Source of the DNA: Nostoc sp. FACHB-152
GTDB lineage: Bacteria > Cyanobacteriota > Cyanobacteriia > Cyanobacteriales > Nostocaceae
Assembly (NCBI RefSeq): GCF_014697475.1
Contig: NZ_JACJRV010000015.1
Coordinates: 57,950 to 121,949 of the forward strand
Length of the DNA stretch: 64,000 nucleotides
Direction: 5' to 3'
In this document: piece by piece, positions 17,917 to 26,294 of the stretch
Layout: each line of letters begins with the position of its first letter
Numbering within the stretch: the first letter of the stretch is position 1
The notes under the pieces: model-generated
Told to the model about the DNA's origin: nothing
Database searches by the model: none
Seen by the model: the letters and a program-made list of their open reading frames with translations, nothing else
Made by a program: the position numbers and the translations under genes

Positions 17917-20412
17917 TTATTGCACTAAAGCTCTAACGTCATTTGCAGAATCTAATTGCAAGGCTGTGGCGACGATCGCCTCGGCTTGAGCTACAGTTAA
18001 TTTTGCGATCGCCTGTTTAACTATCCCGATAGCTTGGGGATTGACGCTCAATTCATCTAATCCCAAACCTAATAAAATGGGTGCGGCGGTCGGGTCTGCT
18101 GCTAGTTCTCCACACAATCCTACCCAAATTCCGGCGGCGTGGGCTACTTTGACAGTTCGTTGGATCATTCGCAACACGGCAGGATGTAGGGCATCGGCTA
18201 AATAAGCTACTCTGGGGTTATTGCGATCGCCTGCCATGACATACTGACTCAAATCATTAGTCCCGATACTGAAAAAGTTGACTTCTGTGGCTAAATGGTC
18301 AGCTATGGCGACAGCTGCGGGGACTTCAATCATCACACCCACTTGCATATTTTCATCGAAGGAAATGCCAGCTTGCCGCAGTTCGGTCTGTACTTCACCT
18401 AATATCGCCTTAGCTGTGCGTACTTCCGTCACAGTGGCAATCATCGGGAACATGACTTTAATATTGTGTTCCGCACTAGCGCGTAAAATTGCCCGCAATT
18501 GAGTTTTAAACAATTCTGGATGATCTAAACAGAAACGAATACCACGCCAGCCTAGGAAGGGGTTAGCTTCGTGAAAACCAACTCGCAAATAAGGTAATGG
18601 CTTGTCTCCGCCGACATCTAGAGTGCGGATAATTAACGGACGGTTATCTAAAACTTGGGCGATCGCTTGATAAACTGTCAGTTGTTCATCTTCTGTCGGA
18701 TCTGTAGTTCTATCTAAATACAAAAACTCAGTCCGCAGCAGTCCCACTCCTTCAGCACCACCAGCTACAGCCGCTTGTACATCTGCAATGCTGCCAATAT
18801 TTGCAAGGACATTTATCTGTTTTCCATCACGGGTAATTGCTGGTTGATGCGCCTTGGCAAGTGCTTCTTGTTTGGCAGTTTGCCAAGCTTCCCGTTTAGC
18901 TTCTAACGCACCGAGAATATCTGCTTCAGGTTCTACCCAAGCTTTACCGCTTTCACCATCCAGCCCCATCAACGTACCATCTTCCAACCGCAACACTTCT
19001 GGATTAACACCCAAAACGGCGGGAATTCCCAATGTCCGCGCAATAATCGCACTGTGAGATGTGGCACTTCCCGAAACTGTACAAATACCGAGTACCTTAC
19101 TAGGATCTAATCCTGCTGTATCTGAAGGTGTCAAGTCTGTTGCTACTAAAATCGCTGGTTCTGTAAGATGCAAGCTAGTAACAGTATTTCCGGCTAAAAG
19201 TCGCAGCACTCTTTGCCCCACATCTACCACATCTTCGACTCGTTCTCGCAAATAGACATCATCTAAGATACGGTAGGAAGTTGCAACTTCATCAACTGCG
19301 GCTTGCCAAGCTGCTTCTGCATTCAGATGGTGTTCCATGATGCGTTGCTGCACAGTTTCTAGCAACACTGGATCTTCTAAAAATAGTAAGTGAGCATCAA
19401 AAATTGCGGCTTCGGTGTCACCTATTTGCAAAGATGCTTGCGAAAAAATCGTCTGAATTTCTTGTTGCGCTGTATGAATCGCCAATTGTAAACGTTGCCA
19501 TTCTGCTTCCGGGTCATTGACGTGGTATTCTGTTACCGTCACCGGAGCAGGTTGATAATGAATTACAGGTGCGATCGCAACTCCCGGAGAAGCCGCAATT
19601 CCTGAAAGTTCGCCATGTGTTGCCGGAGTTGCTTGTTGCTGTATTTTTGGTGGAGACACAACAGCAGTATTATCTTCACCAAAGTTATTAGTAAATAACG
19701 TTTGTAATGTGGTGAGTGCTGCATCCGCATCAACACCAGTTGCAGTAATTAAAACTTCGTGTCCTTGACGTACGCCTAAAGTTGTGACTTGGTTAATACT
19801 GTCACCCCGGACAACTGCGGAATTTCTCGTTAAATTCTGCACATGAATTCGAGATTGAAATTTAGCTGCGGTAGCGACAAATTGCGCTGCTGGACGAGCG
19901 TGTAAACCTAAGCGATTGCTAACAGTCAGCCGAATTTCTTTAGCAGGATAAGCTGCGCTCGTTGTTGGTTGTGTATTATTACTATTCTCTGCTGTTAGAT
20001 TAGTAACTCCTAATTGTGTAGCTTTGGCGTTTAATGCTCCCCTAGCTTCTGCTATTACCTCTTGGATGTTCTTACCTATGCCAGCTGCTACGGCTGCGGC
20101 GATCGCACCTTCTACCAGTGGTGCTTCACAGAGATAGACTTGTTTCTGGTGTTCTTCTGGTAGGAACTCCACAGCCATTTCTGCATTCATGACTGCGCTA
20201 CCAAGATCCATCAGCACTAATACACCATCATCGCTGAATACAGATGCGATCGCCTCATAAATCTTCAGCGCATCTGTACCGAGTGGATTTTCTGCATCTT
20301 CAATACCAGCCGCCACCGCAATGGCAACTTTGCCCTGAACCATTTGTGCAGCTAGTTCCTGCACACCTAGAGCCAATTGTTTACTATGAGAAACGATAAC
20401 TATTCCGACCAC
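17917..20412 (-). CDS. dhaM: Fused DhaM - HPr - Enzyme I phosphotransfer protein
   Basis: Multi-domain phosphotransferase moving phosphate from PEP. Residues 1-130 are a DhaM / mannose-type EIIA domain with the phosphorylatable His in VIVSHS (H9). Residues 158-245 are HPr with GLHARPAA (H171). Residues 265-831 are a full Enzyme I: the active His lies in SGSATSHSAIIAR (H453), followed by LRTEFLYLDR, TLDVGGDKPLPYL, IGTNDLSQYVMAGDRN and LCGELAADP. Known homologues phosphorylate the DhaL-ADP subunit of dihydroxyacetone kinase. No dhaK or dhaL is visible within the window, so its acceptor is elsewhere or different. Confidence 0.95.
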   Translation of the reverse strand: MVGIVIVSHSKQLALGVQELAAQMVQGKVAIAVAAGIEDAENPLGTDALKIYEAIASVFSDDGVLVLMDLGSAVMNAEMAVEFLPEEHQKQVYLCEAPLVEGAIAAAVAAGIGKNIQEVIAEARGALNAKATQLGVTNLTAENSNNTQPTTSAAYPAKEIRLTVSNRLGLHARPAAQFVATAAKFQSRIHVQNLTRNSAVVRGDSINQVTTLGVRQGHEVLITATGVDADAALTTLQTLFTNNFGEDNTAVVSPPKIQQQATPATHGELSGIAASPGVAIAPVIHYQPAPVTVTEYHVNDPEAEWQRLQLAIHTAQQEIQTIFSQASLQIGDTEAAIFDAHLLFLEDPVLLETVQQRIMEHHLNAEAAWQAAVDEVATSYRILDDVYLRERVEDVVDVGQRVLRLLAGNTVTSLHLTEPAILVATDLTPSDTAGLDPSKVLGICTVSGSATSHSAIIARTLGIPAVLGVNPEVLRLEDGTLMGLDGESGKAWVEPEADILGALEAKREAWQTAKQEALAKAHQPAITRDGKQINVLANIGSIADVQAAVAGGAEGVGLLRTEFLYLDRTTDPTEDEQLTVYQAIAQVLDNRPLIIRTLDVGGDKPLPYLRVGFHEANPFLGWRGIRFCLDHPELFKTQLRAILRASAEHNIKVMFPMIATVTEVRTAKAILGEVQTELRQAGISFDENMQVGVMIEVPAAVAIADHLATEVNFFSIGTNDLSQYVMAGDRNNPRVAYLADALHPAVLRMIQRTVKVAHAAGIWVGLCGELAADPTAAPILLGLGLDELSVNPQAIGIVKQAIAKLTVAQAEAIVATALQLDSANDVRALVQ

Positions 20413-20677
20413 TGCAACACCATCAACTTTGTTGAGAGTCTGAGATTGAGCAAGCTACCCGTTGCATTTACCCTGGCGCACCACCAAAATAGCATCAATA
20501 ATTCATTGCTATTGCAATTATCCAAAAATATTTAGAATGAGGCGTTTTAGCTAAGGCAAGGATGCGTAGACACATAGCGGTTTGTGGTAAACATACATCG
20601 CCGTGGATATTTAGAAATAGTTAACAGTATTGCATAAAATACAATGATATAAAATAACTCTAATTCTAAAAAATATT

Positions 20678-20986
20678 ATGTTTATCCCTATTATTAAAGA
20701 ACACATCGAAATGACTCCTGGTATATGTGGAGGCAAACCAAGAATTGCTGGACACCGCATTAGAGTTCAAGATATTGTGATCTGGCACGAACAAATGGGA
20801 ATGTCACCCGATGAAATTCTTCATCATTATCCAAGTATTAGCCTAGCTGATGTTTATGTAGCCTTAGCCTATTATCACGATAATCAAGAGGAAATTTGGC
20901 AACAAATTGCTGCTGATGAAGAATTTGCTCGTCAACTACAAGAGCAAAGTCCATCATTATTGCAACAAAAAATAAAGCATCTCTAG
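20678..20986 (+). CDS. DUF433 antitoxin-like protein
   Basis: 102-residue protein of the DUF433 (VapB45-like) family. GICGGKPRIAGHRIRVQDI and SPDEILHHYPSISLADVYVA are diagnostic. Such proteins bind DNA and neutralise a PIN-like DUF5615 partner encoded immediately downstream. Here the partner starts 2 bases after the stop but is cut to 24 codons, so the antitoxin is orphaned or serves the following HEPN-like gene. The region is AT-rich compared with its neighbours. A second, intact DUF433/DUF5615 pair lies at 60317-61004. Confidence 0.9.
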   Translation: MFIPIIKEHIEMTPGICGGKPRIAGHRIRVQDIVIWHEQMGMSPDEILHHYPSISLADVYVALAYYHDNQEEIWQQIAADEEFARQLQEQSPSLLQQKIKHL

Positions 20987-20987
20987 C

Positions 20988-21062
20988 ATGGCTAAAATTA
21001 AATTTCATTTAGATGAAAATATAACTTTTGTCGTTGCTAATTCATTTAATATAAAGAAATGA
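20988..21062 (+). pseudogene. Truncated DUF5615 (PIN-like) toxin stub
   Basis: A 24-codon open frame starting MAKIKFHLDENITFVVANSF, which matches the first strand and helix of DUF5615 toxins (compare KYLIDENVDP in the intact copy at 60642). It ends at TGA 21060-21062. The rest of the nuclease domain is absent. Its stop overlaps the next ATG as ATGA. This may be a deletion junction. Confidence 0.75.
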
Positions 21063-21688
21063 GAAATATTGCTTATAAATTCGGCACAAGTAGTGCTTCT
21101 ATAATTATGGCTTTAGATGTTTTAGATTATTTGTATGAAGAAGAAAAACGTGATTATCAGACTTCCAATTATTCTGAACTAAGGACAAAGATTCTAGAAT
21201 ATAGCTCTTCTACAGCAGATTGCTTTTCTAGTAAATTTGAAGCAGTAGACAACCAACTAAGACAGTTACACGTTAGATTTTATGCAAGAGTGACTGCTTA
21301 TCTAAGTACGATTAGCCAATTAGAGGAAAACCTCGAAGATATTTTTAAACAATTGACTAACTATGATCATATTAAAGAGGATAAGCGAGATTTTTTAAAA
21401 AAACTAATACAAGGCAGAAAAGATGAAATTAGAAAATATAAAGTGTGGAGAGATAAAGTATTTGCTCATCTAGAAACTAGAGATCCAGAAAATATTAAAC
21501 TAGAAGCGAGGCTTCAGTATGGTGGCTATATTAAGGATATTAGTAAGGATGACTGTTTATCTCTACGCTCTAATCCAGAATTAAAACCATTTTTAGATTC
21601 AGATGTTGATATTGTTACTCTACATAAAACACTATTACAACATTATGATAACTGGGAAAAAATGTTTAATGATTATTCTATTGAATAA
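21059..21688 (+). CDS. HEPN-like protein, possible AbiU2-type
   Basis: 209 residues, almost entirely helical with many charged residues, and no membrane segment. The motif RDKVFAH (R131 to H137, an R-x5-H) in the context KYKVWRDKVFAHLET resembles the catalytic R-x4-6-H of HEPN RNases, as in AbiU2-like proteins. It overlaps the toxin stub by 4 bases (ATGA) and so reads as the third gene of the DUF433 operon. The first ATG may have been created by the junction; an internal ATG at codon 17 (21107) is an alternative. HEPN assignment rests on one motif and helical composition. If right, it could be an RNase toxin. Confidence 0.6.
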   Translation: MRNIAYKFGTSSASIIMALDVLDYLYEEEKRDYQTSNYSELRTKILEYSSSTADCFSSKFEAVDNQLRQLHVRFYARVTAYLSTISQLEENLEDIFKQLTNYDHIKEDKRDFLKKLIQGRKDEIRKYKVWRDKVFAHLETRDPENIKLEARLQYGGYIKDISKDDCLSLRSNPELKPFLDSDVDIVTLHKTLLQHYDNWEKMFNDYSIE

Positions 21689-21740
21689 CTGTTACTAATT
21701 TATTTGGTTAATTAGTTATATAAGCACATAATATACTTGC

Positions 21741-21947
21741 CTACTCTTCCACCACTTCTATCAAATCTTCAATCGACACGCCAAAGACACGCGCCAGCTT
21801 TAGCACAGACATTAAATTAACCATTGACATTCCAGGTGAGTTTGCGTAAGTTGCAACAGTGCTGTAGGGAAGTCCAGAACGCTCAGATACTTCCTTGAGT
21901 GTCCAACCTCGCGCCGCAGCAAGTTCTTTAATTCGCAATTTAAACAC
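21741..21947 (-). CDS. XRE/Cro-type helix-turn-helix regulator
   Basis: 68-residue DNA-binding protein made of a single HTH_3 domain: IKELAAARGWTLKEVSERSG is helices 1-2, LPYSTVATYAN the recognition region, and KLARVFGVSIEDLIEV the last helix. No other domain. It is convergent with the HEPN-like gene, and its start faces a 17-bp perfect inverted repeat 23 bases upstream, so it probably represses itself. It could also control the neighbouring toxin-like genes, although nothing in the sequence shows that. Confidence 0.92.
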   Translation of the reverse strand: MFKLRIKELAAARGWTLKEVSERSGLPYSTVATYANSPGMSMVNLMSVLKLARVFGVSIEDLIEVVEE

Positions 21948-21969
21948 ACATCATCCTGACTTGACAGTA

Positions 21970-22018
21970 TCGAGATTTCGATTTTTAATAGTTTTAACCT
22001 CAAAAATCGAAATCTCGA
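21970..22018. promoter_or_regulatory. 17-bp perfect inverted repeat upstream of XRE gene
   Basis: TCGAGATTTCGATTTTT (21970-21986) and its exact complement (22002-22018) are separated by 15 bases. The position just upstream of the XRE regulator start fits an operator. As a hairpin it could also act on RNA. Confidence 0.6.
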
Positions 22019-22122
22019 TTTTTGAAGTAAACACATCAAAAGCGATCGCTCGTCTTGCCTGGAAAACATACAGAGCGATCGCTATTCCTAACACATCCCA
22101 CAAAGTGGGAAAGTATTTACCT

Positions 22123-22356
22123 ATGATACCAACCTCAAAGTCAAAATCAAATAGTCATCCTTGGTGTATTATTCGCCAACTACCCAATATGCAACGGATG
22201 GTAGTCGCAAGGTTTCATCGTCGCCATGATGCAGATGCTTACAGGCAAATTCTTCAGCGATTATTACCCACAGCCAGCCACGTAATTGTATTTGACTCAA
22301 CAGTTACAGAAATATCAGAAGAAGTTGAAAAGACCTTGCTTGAGCAAATGTATTAG
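22123..22356 (+). CDS. Small hypothetical protein
   Basis: 77 residues from the ATG at 22123. I chose this start because the upstream part of the open frame (from 21895) overlaps the XRE gene and the palindrome. The core WCIIRQLPNMQRMVVARFHR then RHDADAYRQILQRLLP looks like small cyanobacterial proteins I recall, but no function is known to me. Rich in Arg and His, no signal peptide. Confidence 0.65.
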   Translation: MIPTSKSKSNSHPWCIIRQLPNMQRMVVARFHRRHDADAYRQILQRLLPTASHVIVFDSTVTEISEEVEKTLLEQMY

Positions 22357-22479
22357 GACTTAAGTAACAACTTTCTCAACTCTTATTCCTTAGTGTCCTT
22401 AGTGTCCTACCCTGGGGGAAGCCGCTGGCGCGTCTATGCGGTTCGTTTTTCTATAACCTGTGCATAAGTCCAGATTTCA

Positions 22480-22520
22480 AATAAAAAACCGAGAAACTTT
22501 AATGTTTCCCGGTTTATTTT
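22480..22520 (-). terminator. Rho-independent terminator of fbaA
   Basis: Read on the minus strand, AAACCGGGAAAC, a short loop, then GTTTCTCGGTTT and a T-run form a strong hairpin about 70 bases after the fbaA stop. It is symmetric enough to act in both directions. Confidence 0.8.
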
Positions 22521-22581
22521 TAATATTAAAACCCTCAGTTAAAGGAAACACTACTGTGTTCCCTATAAATCTTTAGCTAAA

Positions 22582-23661
22582 TTAAACTTTAGCAGCAGCC
22601 TTGGTGACAGCGTTCAATTCACCTTTAGCATACTTAGCAGCAAAATCTTCTAAAGTAACTTGCTTAATCTTGCTAGCATTACCAGCAGTACCAAATTGTT
22701 GATAGCGTTCAGCACAAACCTTCTGCATATATTTGATAGAAGGCTTGAGGAAGTGACGGGGGTCAAATTCCTTAGGATTTTTTGCTAAAGCTTCGCGCAC
22801 AGCTGCGGTAATAGCCAAACGGTTGTCGGTGTCGATGTTAACTTTACGAACACCACTCTTGATACCTTTTTGAATTTCTTCTACAGGTACGCCGTAGGTT
22901 TCAGGAATTGCACCGCCGTACTCGTTAATCAAAGCGATTAAATCTTCAGGTACGGAAGAAGAACCGTGCATTACCAAGTGGGTGTTAGGTAGACGACGGT
23001 GAATTTCTTCAATACGGCTGATAGCCAAAATTTCGCCAGTAGGTTTGCGAGTAAACTTGTAAGCACCGTGGCTTGTACCGATAGCTACAGCCAAAGCATC
23101 TACTTGGGTTGCTTCTACAAAGCTAACAGCTTCATCGGGGTCAGTTAGCAATTGGGAGTGGTCGAGAGTACCTTCAAAACCGTGTCCATCTTCAGCTTCA
23201 CCCGCGCCGGTTTCCAGAGAACCCAAGCAACCAAGTTCACCTTCTACACTTACGCCCAAAGCATGAGCTACATTTACAACTTCGCGGGTAACATTAACGT
23301 TGTACTCGAAGCTGGCAGGGGTTTTAGCATCAGCTTCCAAGGAACCATCCATCATTACGCTGGTGAAGTTGTTCTTGATAGCTGAGTAGCAGGTAGAAGG
23401 AGCATTACCATGATCTTGGTGCATCACAATGGGAATGTGAGGATAGGTCTCTACCGCAGCCAAAATCAGGTGGCGCAGGAAGTTTTCACCTGCATAGTTA
23501 CGAGCGCCACGAGAAGCTTGCAAAATGACGGGGCTATCTGTCTCTTCAGCCGCCTTCATGATTGCTTGAATTTGCTCCAGGTTGTTAACGTTAAAAGCTG
23601 GGATGCCGTAACCGTTCTCAGCCGCGTGATCCAACAGCAGCCGCATTGGTACCAGCGCCAT
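22582..23661 (-). CDS. fbaA: Class II fructose-bisphosphate aldolase
   Basis: Zinc-dependent aldolase joining glyceraldehyde-3-phosphate and dihydroxyacetone phosphate in the Calvin cycle and gluconeogenesis. [13 protein letters not shown] holds the catalytic Asp and zinc-binding His (D83, H84); [28 protein letters not shown] and [12 protein letters not shown] follow in the usual order. The 359-residue length fits the photosynthetic subtype. An AGGAGG-like Shine-Dalgarno (TCCTCC on the + strand near 23670) precedes the start. Single-gene unit with its own terminator. Confidence 0.97.
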   Translation of the reverse strand: MALVPMRLLLDHAAENGYGIPAFNVNNLEQIQAIMKAAEETDSPVILQASRGARNYAGENFLRHLILAAVETYPHIPIVMHQDHGNAPSTCYSAIKNNFTSVMMDGSLEADAKTPASFEYNVNVTREVVNVAHALGVSVEGELGCLGSLETGAGEAEDGHGFEGTLDHSQLLTDPDEAVSFVEATQVDALAVAIGTSHGAYKFTRKPTGEILAISRIEEIHRRLPNTHLVMHGSSSVPEDLIALINEYGGAIPETYGVPVEEIQKGIKSGVRKVNIDTDNRLAITAAVREALAKNPKEFDPRHFLKPSIKYMQKVCAERYQQFGTAGNASKIKQVTLEDFAAKYAKGELNAVTKAAAKV

Positions 23662-24039
23662 AGATAGTCCTCCTAATGTGGTTGTCAGCTAGTCGGTGTG
23701 AGACGAGCGTAAAAGCTACGCTAATCTTAAGAGTTTTTTCAACTTATAGGAAATTATAACTAGAGTCGGGTGTTTATGTTGAAAAAGTTTACGCCATCTC
23801 TCATCAAGATGCCTTATGCTTGACTGAGACTACTGTCAAGTATGCTACGTTACAGTTATTTGCTTTAGTAGTGTGGTATTCCAGGTAGGTAATTAATCCA
23901 CTCCTAACTATTGAGACAAGCGATCGCTCAAACTACCAGTTTCTGTAAAAATGATCCCTGTTCTTGCCTGTGGCAATTATTGCTAGAGAGTTGGGTTTTT
24001 AGTCATTCAAAAGCTTTAAAGATTGTTATAAACAGAATC

Positions 24040-24325
24040 ATATAGGACTAGTATTTGATTTAAAACAGTGAACAGTGAACAGTGAACAGTAAACAGTGAA
24101 CAGTAAACAGTGATCACGGCGTATGGTGGGGGATTTAAACCAGCCACCAACACCTACCACCAATTGCTATGGTGTTTCACCTTCATATAAACACCTCATT
24201 CTTTACTGATAACTGTTAACTGATAACTGTTAAAAAAATCAGTACATTGTTATCTGCCTTAGACGCTATTGCCTATTGCCTGGCTACACAGATATGTTCA
24301 GTAATCAAATCGGATTCCTATATAA
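24040..24325 (+). mobile_element. TIR element, copy A, interrupted by another repeat
   Basis: Left end ATATAGGACTAGTATTTGAT and right end ATCAAATCGGATTCCTATAT are inverted copies of each other. Its interior starts AAAAATCAGTACATTGTTATC, as in the copies at 28790-28912 and 48913-49040. Here the left end is separated from the interior by about 168 bases, the heptad-flanked repeat at 24064-24231. The rest of the 744-base gap (23662-24405) is AT-rich and holds the fbaA promoter but no gene. Confidence 0.7.
24064..24231 (+). repeat. Heptad-flanked repeat, copy 1
   Basis: A unique core with GCGTATGGTGGGGGATTTAA to GGTGTTTCACC is flanked on the left by repeated ACAGTGA/ACAGTAA and on the right by TAACTGA/TAACTGT. 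The flanks are inverted relative to one another. The same core with the flank types exchanged is at 59661-59799. Confidence 0.75.
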
Positions 24326-24405
24326 ACAAAGGGAAAGGAAAAACCTTTTCCCTTTCCCCAACTGTTAAAAAGATTTTAGCAAACCACTAGTTTGGTTAAT
24401 ACCAG

Positions 24406-25125
24406 TTACTTAGCTGCCCCGCCTACGCTGATAGCCTTAGCCTTGATCCCAGGCAAGTTTTTATTGACATTATTATCTACATCACGCCAGTGAACGCTGC
24501 CATCTGTATCAATGTAGTAACTCGCACTTGATGTGGTTGGGTCAGCCGCAATTGCTAAACGGGGTTCACTATAGATATCCCACCGGCTATACTCTGGCGC
24601 CCAACGCGCCCAAATTCCATTGTCCTGGATAGCCCACAGTCTGTTATCACCACCTACGCTGATGGCCTTAGCCTTGATCCCAGGCAAGTTTTTATTGACA
24701 TTATTATCTACATCACGCCAGTGAACGCTGCCATCCGTATCAATGTAGTAGCAGGCACTTGGTGTGGTTGGGTCAGCAGCAATTCCTAAGCGAGTTTCAC
24801 TATAGATATCCCACCGACTATGCTCTGGCGCCCAACGCGCCCAAATTCCATTGTCCTGAATAGCCCACAGTCTGTTATTACCACCTACGCTGATGGCTTT
24901 AGCCTTGATCCCAGGCAAGTTTTTGTTGACATTATTATCTACATCACGCCAGTGAACGCTGCCATCGCTATCAATGTAGTAACTCGCACTTGATGTGGTT
25001 GGGTCAGCCGCAATTGCTAAACGGGGTTCACTATAGATATCCCATCGACTATACTCTGGTGCCCAACGCGTCCAAATTCCATTATCCTGAATAGCCCACA
25101 GTCTTCCTGATGGTGAATTAGCCAT
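24406..25125 (-). CDS. Tectonin-like beta-propeller repeat protein
   Basis: 239 residues made of three nearly identical 77-residue units (from residues 8, 85 and 162). Each unit has two related half-repeats, one with RLWAIQDNGIWARW and one with YYIDTDGSVHWRD, followed by LPGIKAKAISVGG. Six half-repeats suggest a six-bladed propeller. The LPGIKxKAISVGG and LWAIQDNGIW pattern resembles tectonin domains, which are lectin-like. No signal peptide or membrane segment. Repeats are also nearly identical in DNA (about 24412-24642, 24643-24873, 24874-25104). Fold is fairly secure; sugar or protein binding is inference. Confidence 0.75.
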   Translation of the reverse strand: MANSPSGRLWAIQDNGIWTRWAPEYSRWDIYSEPRLAIAADPTTSSASYYIDSDGSVHWRDVDNNVNKNLPGIKAKAISVGGNNRLWAIQDNGIWARWAPEHSRWDIYSETRLGIAADPTTPSACYYIDTDGSVHWRDVDNNVNKNLPGIKAKAISVGGDNRLWAIQDNGIWARWAPEYSRWDIYSEPRLAIAADPTTSSASYYIDTDGSVHWRDVDNNVNKNLPGIKAKAISVGGAAK

Positions 25126-25831
25126 ATTAAGCTTCTCCTGTTGCTAACATTTTCCGCAGAATCACGGTTTTCCTTTGATCACAGAGTGATCACAATTAGT
25201 CAGAGCTTTATTTCTTTACTCATAAAAAGCAGAACTACCGACTTAATACGGTTAGAATCTACTTAATATCGTCCAACGTGATGAAGTATTTCAGTATTAT
25301 TTAGGAAGCACGTTGTGACTAAAGTAAAGCAGCTAGCCTTAAATCTACATATTCAAACTGTTAATGTCAATGTTTTAGCATACTAAAAGCTTGATTGTAA
25401 CAATTGTATAAACTTATTCCAGTTAAGAAACTCATTAACCTAAGTTTTTACCCTAAACGAGAGTTCTCCAAAGTCTTACCAGAGGCGCATACAGCGTTTT
25501 ATCGATTTATGGTTATGATTTATTCAAATACCATACTTAAGTCTTATGTATACTATTTAGGTTCTAGATAATATAGGTATTTCAGCAATATGAGTACTTA
25601 GCAAGTAAAAATATACGAATAAATTAGGGTAATGCACAGCACATGAAACAACCAAATACATCCATGATTCGTAAGAGGTTAAGGGAATTGCAATACCGCT
25701 TCACCTCGTTGATATCAAAACAGATCGGATTTTGATTCTCTATTGCATAACTGACAAGTGCGATCGCTCCAGGACTTATACGCAAAGTAAGGTTATGGGG
25801 TTAATGGGTTACGCCTGATGTGAATTAAAAA
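25126..25831. other. AT-rich intergenic region, no gene seen
   Basis: About 700 bases upstream of the tectonin-like gene. I see no open frame, RNA gene or strong hairpin. It presumably includes that gene's promoter. Confidence 0.55.
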
Positions 25832-26061
25832 TAATGTGAGTTCGATGAACCTCTCCCCAACCCCTCTGTCTTGAAAAGTTCTGTTACCTTCGGCAAGCCC
25901 CAAAGCCTCTACAGAGGAAGCCTCCTCTCAGACTTTTCGCTCCGATGCGGAGAGGGGCTTAAATATCCTTAATTACGAACGAAAATTAAGCTTTCAAAGC
26001 CTCTCCCACCGTGGAGGAGAGGAATGGAAGTGAGGTTTTTTAACCCGTCGAACTCACGTTA
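25832..26061. mobile_element. Palindromic MITE, copy 2, with internal insertion
   Basis: Ends TAATGTGAGTTCGA (25832-25845) and TCGAACTCACGTTA (26048-26061), one mismatch from the 14-bp TIR of 3425-3581 and in inverted orientation. Internal sequence such as GAAAGCTTAATTTT and GCCCCTCTCCG aligns with copy 1. Copy 2 is about 73 bases longer because of an extra folded segment at about 25872-25946. Confidence 0.75.
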
Positions 26062-26160
26062 CCTAAATCCTGAGTTCTACGCATTTGCAATTCTTCTCTT
26101 AAAAATTAAACTCGCTGCTACTTTATGTCCAAAGCTTCAGCGAGTTCTTTTGTTTTTATA

Positions 26161-26232
26161 TGGGTCGCCCGGGATTCGAACCCGGAACTAATCGGTTAAA
26201 AGCCGAGTACTCTACCGTTGAGTTAGCGACCC
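26161..26232 (-). tRNA. tRNA-Lys (UUU)
   Basis: Read on the minus strand: acceptor GGGTCGC pairs with GCGACCC, followed by discriminator A. The anticodon arm CGGCTTTTAACCG gives anticodon TTT, and the T-arm contains GGTTCGAATCC. 72 bases, CCA not encoded. Confidence 0.97.
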
Positions 26233-26294
26233 TTGCGCTTCGTTCGCAACTTTGCCATCATAGCACGAACATCTATAGATTTGTAAAGTGGTTT

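Noticed and set aside
21895..22122. N-terminal extension of the small protein at 22123
   Set aside because: It would overlap the XRE gene and run through the 17-bp inverted repeat; the ATG at 22123 begins the conserved-looking part.
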